From contig JACZIY010000478.1 in NCBI GenBank assembly GCA_014860845.1, positions 1 through 14,678 on the forward strand: a stretch of DNA of 14,678 nucleotides. Direction: 5' to 3'. Shown here piece after piece: positions 13,297 through 14,678 of this stretch (the first letter of the stretch is position 1; each line of letters opens with the position of its first letter). Origin of the DNA: Anaerolineaceae bacterium. Lineage in GTDB: Bacteria > Chloroflexota > Anaerolineae > Anaerolineales > Anaerolineaceae. The notes below the pieces were generated by a model that was given only the letters and a program-made list of their open reading frames with translations, was not told the origin of the DNA and searched no databases. Made by a program: the position numbers and the translations under genes.

Positions 13297-14484
13297 ATGG
13301 CAAAGATCAAGCCAAACGAACAGGGTCAAATTCAAATTCCACCTTCCTTCTATCAGAGACGGCGATTAAATCCGCAGACTGATTTCTGGCTGGATGAACG
13401 AGAAGGCGATTTGATTTTGCATCCAAGATTACCGGATGCGAGAAAATTGTACATAGAAGTAACCACCTCCTGTAATCTGAACTGCCAGACCTGCATTCGC
13501 CACTCCTGGACTGATCCACATGCTCATATGAAGCAATCCACCTTTCAACGTATTCTGGATAGTCTGGATGATCTCCCTTCTCTGGAGCGAGTGATATTCA
13601 CCAGTTTTGGTGAACCACTAATGAACCGTAATTTACTCAGCATGATCGAGGAAATTCGCAAACGGGATCTGGCAGTAACCCTGGGGACGAATGGGGTGCT
13701 TTTGACTGAAAATGTAGCGCGTGAACTCTTCCGCCTTGGTGTGGATCAGGTGGTGGTTTCGATCGATGGCGGTAAACCTGAGACTTATGAAGGCGTGCGT
13801 GGCACACAGCTGTCCCTCATCCTGGAGAATGTAAATCGTTTCAATCAGATTAAGAAAGAACTCGGTGTTGTTAAACCAACGCTGGCGATTGAATTTGTTG
13901 CCATGCAAAGCAATCAGGGTGAATTGAATGATTTATTGGAACTGGCATCTGAAATGAACGCATCCCGATTGGTTGTATCTCACGTTCTACCATATACCAA
14001 AGAGATGGACTCAGAGAAATTATATGGGTATGGTCCCCGTGAACCCCTCAAGACGGGTGGTTGGGCTGTAAAATCGGATGTATGGGTGCGTTGGGGCTTA
14101 ATTGAATTGCCACGCATGTTCTGGGGTGCTGAGCGACGTTGTAAATTTGTTCAGGATAAATCGATCGTCGTCGGTTGGGATGGAAATATTTCTCCATGTT
14201 ATGCATTTTCTCATAGTTATAAATATTACGCGATTGATGGTGTTGAAAAAAATGTAGAACGATTTATCTTGGGGAATGTAAATGAACGATCGCTGGTTGA
14301 GATCTGGATGAGTGAAGAGTTCACTCGTTTTCGGAGCAATGTTAGATCTTTTCATTTTCCATCCTGCCCGGATTGTGACTTGCGTGAGACCTGTGATCTA
14401 AGAAAAAATAATGAAGGTTGTTGGGGACATAACCCTTCCTGTGCCGATTGTCTGTGGGCACAGGATATTGTACGCTGTCCATAA
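13297..14484 (+). CDS. Radical SAM/SPASM protein with AbrB-like N-terminus, probable tungsten-oxidoreductase maturase
   Basis: A 395-residue protein. Residues 1-45 (KIKPNEQGQIQIPPSF...LNPQTDFWL...GDLILHPR) have the AbrB/MazE swapped-hairpin pattern. A radical SAM barrel follows, with Cys59-X3-Cys63-X2-Cys66 (CNLNCQTC) for the SAM-binding [4Fe-4S] cluster and FTSFGEPLMN in the GGEP position. A C-terminal SPASM-type region has many cysteines (282, 301, 357, 360, 366, 375, 382, 385, 394) that could hold two auxiliary clusters. Placement between an AOR gene and a MoaD-like gene matches proteins annotated as tungsten aldehyde oxidoreductase cofactor-modifying or maturation factors; the reaction is unproven. 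Start context: 157 nt after aor, with two hairpins between; the ribosome-binding site is weak (TAGGGA, 13285-13290). Confidence 0.85.
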   Translation: MAKIKPNEQGQIQIPPSFYQRRRLNPQTDFWLDEREGDLILHPRLPDARKLYIEVTTSCNLNCQTCIRHSWTDPHAHMKQSTFQRILDSLDDLPSLERVIFTSFGEPLMNRNLLSMIEEIRKRDLAVTLGTNGVLLTENVARELFRLGVDQVVVSIDGGKPETYEGVRGTQLSLILENVNRFNQIKKELGVVKPTLAIEFVAMQSNQGELNDLLELASEMNASRLVVSHVLPYTKEMDSEKLYGYGPREPLKTGGWAVKSDVWVRWGLIELPRMFWGAERRCKFVQDKSIVVGWDGNISPCYAFSHSYKYYAIDGVEKNVERFILGNVNERSLVEIWMSEEFTRFRSNVRSFHFPSCPDCDLRETCDLRKNNEGCWGHNPSCADCLWAQDIVRCP

Positions 14485-14488
14485 TAAT

Positions 14489-14678
14489 ATGATAATAAAA
14501 GTTAAGTTATTTGCTACGCTCAGGAAATATCTACCAGGAATTGAACTTGGAAAATCCACAGATGTACATTTGGAATCTGAAACATCCATTGCTCAACTGT
14601 ATGAAATATTAGGAATTCCGGCGGAAGAAATAAAATTAGCCTATGTGAATGGGATTTATTGTGAAACGGATACGATAC
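14489..14678 (+). CDS. MoaD/ThiS-family sulfur-carrier-like protein, 5' part only
   Basis: The frame begins at ATG 14489, 4 nt after the radical SAM stop, and runs off the window (63 codons seen). The translation begins MIIKVKLFATLRKYLPG and continues with a charged segment, SIAQLYEILGIP, and LAYVNGIYCETDT. This is the MoaD/ThiS beta-grasp pattern, with the first strand V-K-L-F-A-T-L-R characteristic of MoaD. MoaD proteins carry sulfur as a C-terminal Gly-Gly thiocarboxylate for molybdopterin synthesis; that tail is beyond the window. No clear ribosome-binding site, so translation is likely coupled to the radical SAM gene. Confidence 0.8.
   Translation, partial: MIIKVKLFATLRKYLPGIELGKSTDVHLESETSIAQLYEILGIPAEEIKLAYVNGIYCETDTI

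Overview
The window looks like chromosomal DNA of an anaerobic bacterium, most likely Chloroflexota (class Anaerolineae). This is inferred from the combination of genes: an F420-type luciferase-like oxidoreductase, a greA-lysS pair, a TolB-like lipoprotein with a monoderm-style signal, a four-subunit 2-oxoacid:ferredoxin oxidoreductase, and a tungsten-type aldehyde:ferredoxin oxidoreductase with its cofactor genes. Base composition is moderate and even. I see no integrase, transposase, tRNA or CRISPR array.

Layout. 1-306 is the 3' end of a luciferase-like monooxygenase (+). It converges on a greA-lysS unit on the minus strand (367-2430), which has a strong promoter at 2537-2565. A divergent lipoprotein gene (2833-4077, +) follows with its own near-consensus promoter. 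Next is a zinc-type ABC importer, znuA-znuC-znuB (4257-6824, +). Its consensus promoter is overlapped by a symmetric, Zur-box-like inverted repeat. An ANT(6)/AadE-like nucleotidyltransferase gene (6860-7717) follows closely and may be co-transcribed.

7712-8053 is an unusual non-coding stretch: about four diverged units of roughly 100 bp, each with paired copies of a GTGCA-N-TGCAC-like palindrome. It is followed by the intrinsic terminator (8056-8095) of a minus-strand operon, korD-korA-korB-korC (8118-10831).

The last third is an anaerobic acid/aldehyde module. Divergent from the kor operon is an aldehyde:ferredoxin oxidoreductase gene (11376-13139). It is followed by a radical SAM/SPASM protein with an AbrB-like N-terminus (13297-14484) and, 4 nt later, a MoaD/ThiS-like protein cut by the window end. 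This fits synthesis and insertion of a tungsten (or molybdenum) pterin cofactor for the AOR. The kor enzyme oxidises 2-oxoacids to acyl-CoA and reduces ferredoxin; AOR interconverts aldehydes and acids using the same ferredoxin pool. The two divergent units therefore probably work together in amino acid or organic acid fermentation.

The most notable observation is the long AOR leader (about 11101-11375). After a consensus promoter preceded by 14-bp tandem repeats, it can fold into a closed multi-hairpin domain (11158-11244). The 3' strand of that domain overlaps a second, terminator-like hairpin (11231-11284). This is the architecture of a transcription-controlling riboswitch. Given the gene it controls, a molybdenum/tungsten-cofactor (Moco/Tuco-like) sensor is the leading hypothesis, not a demonstrated identity.
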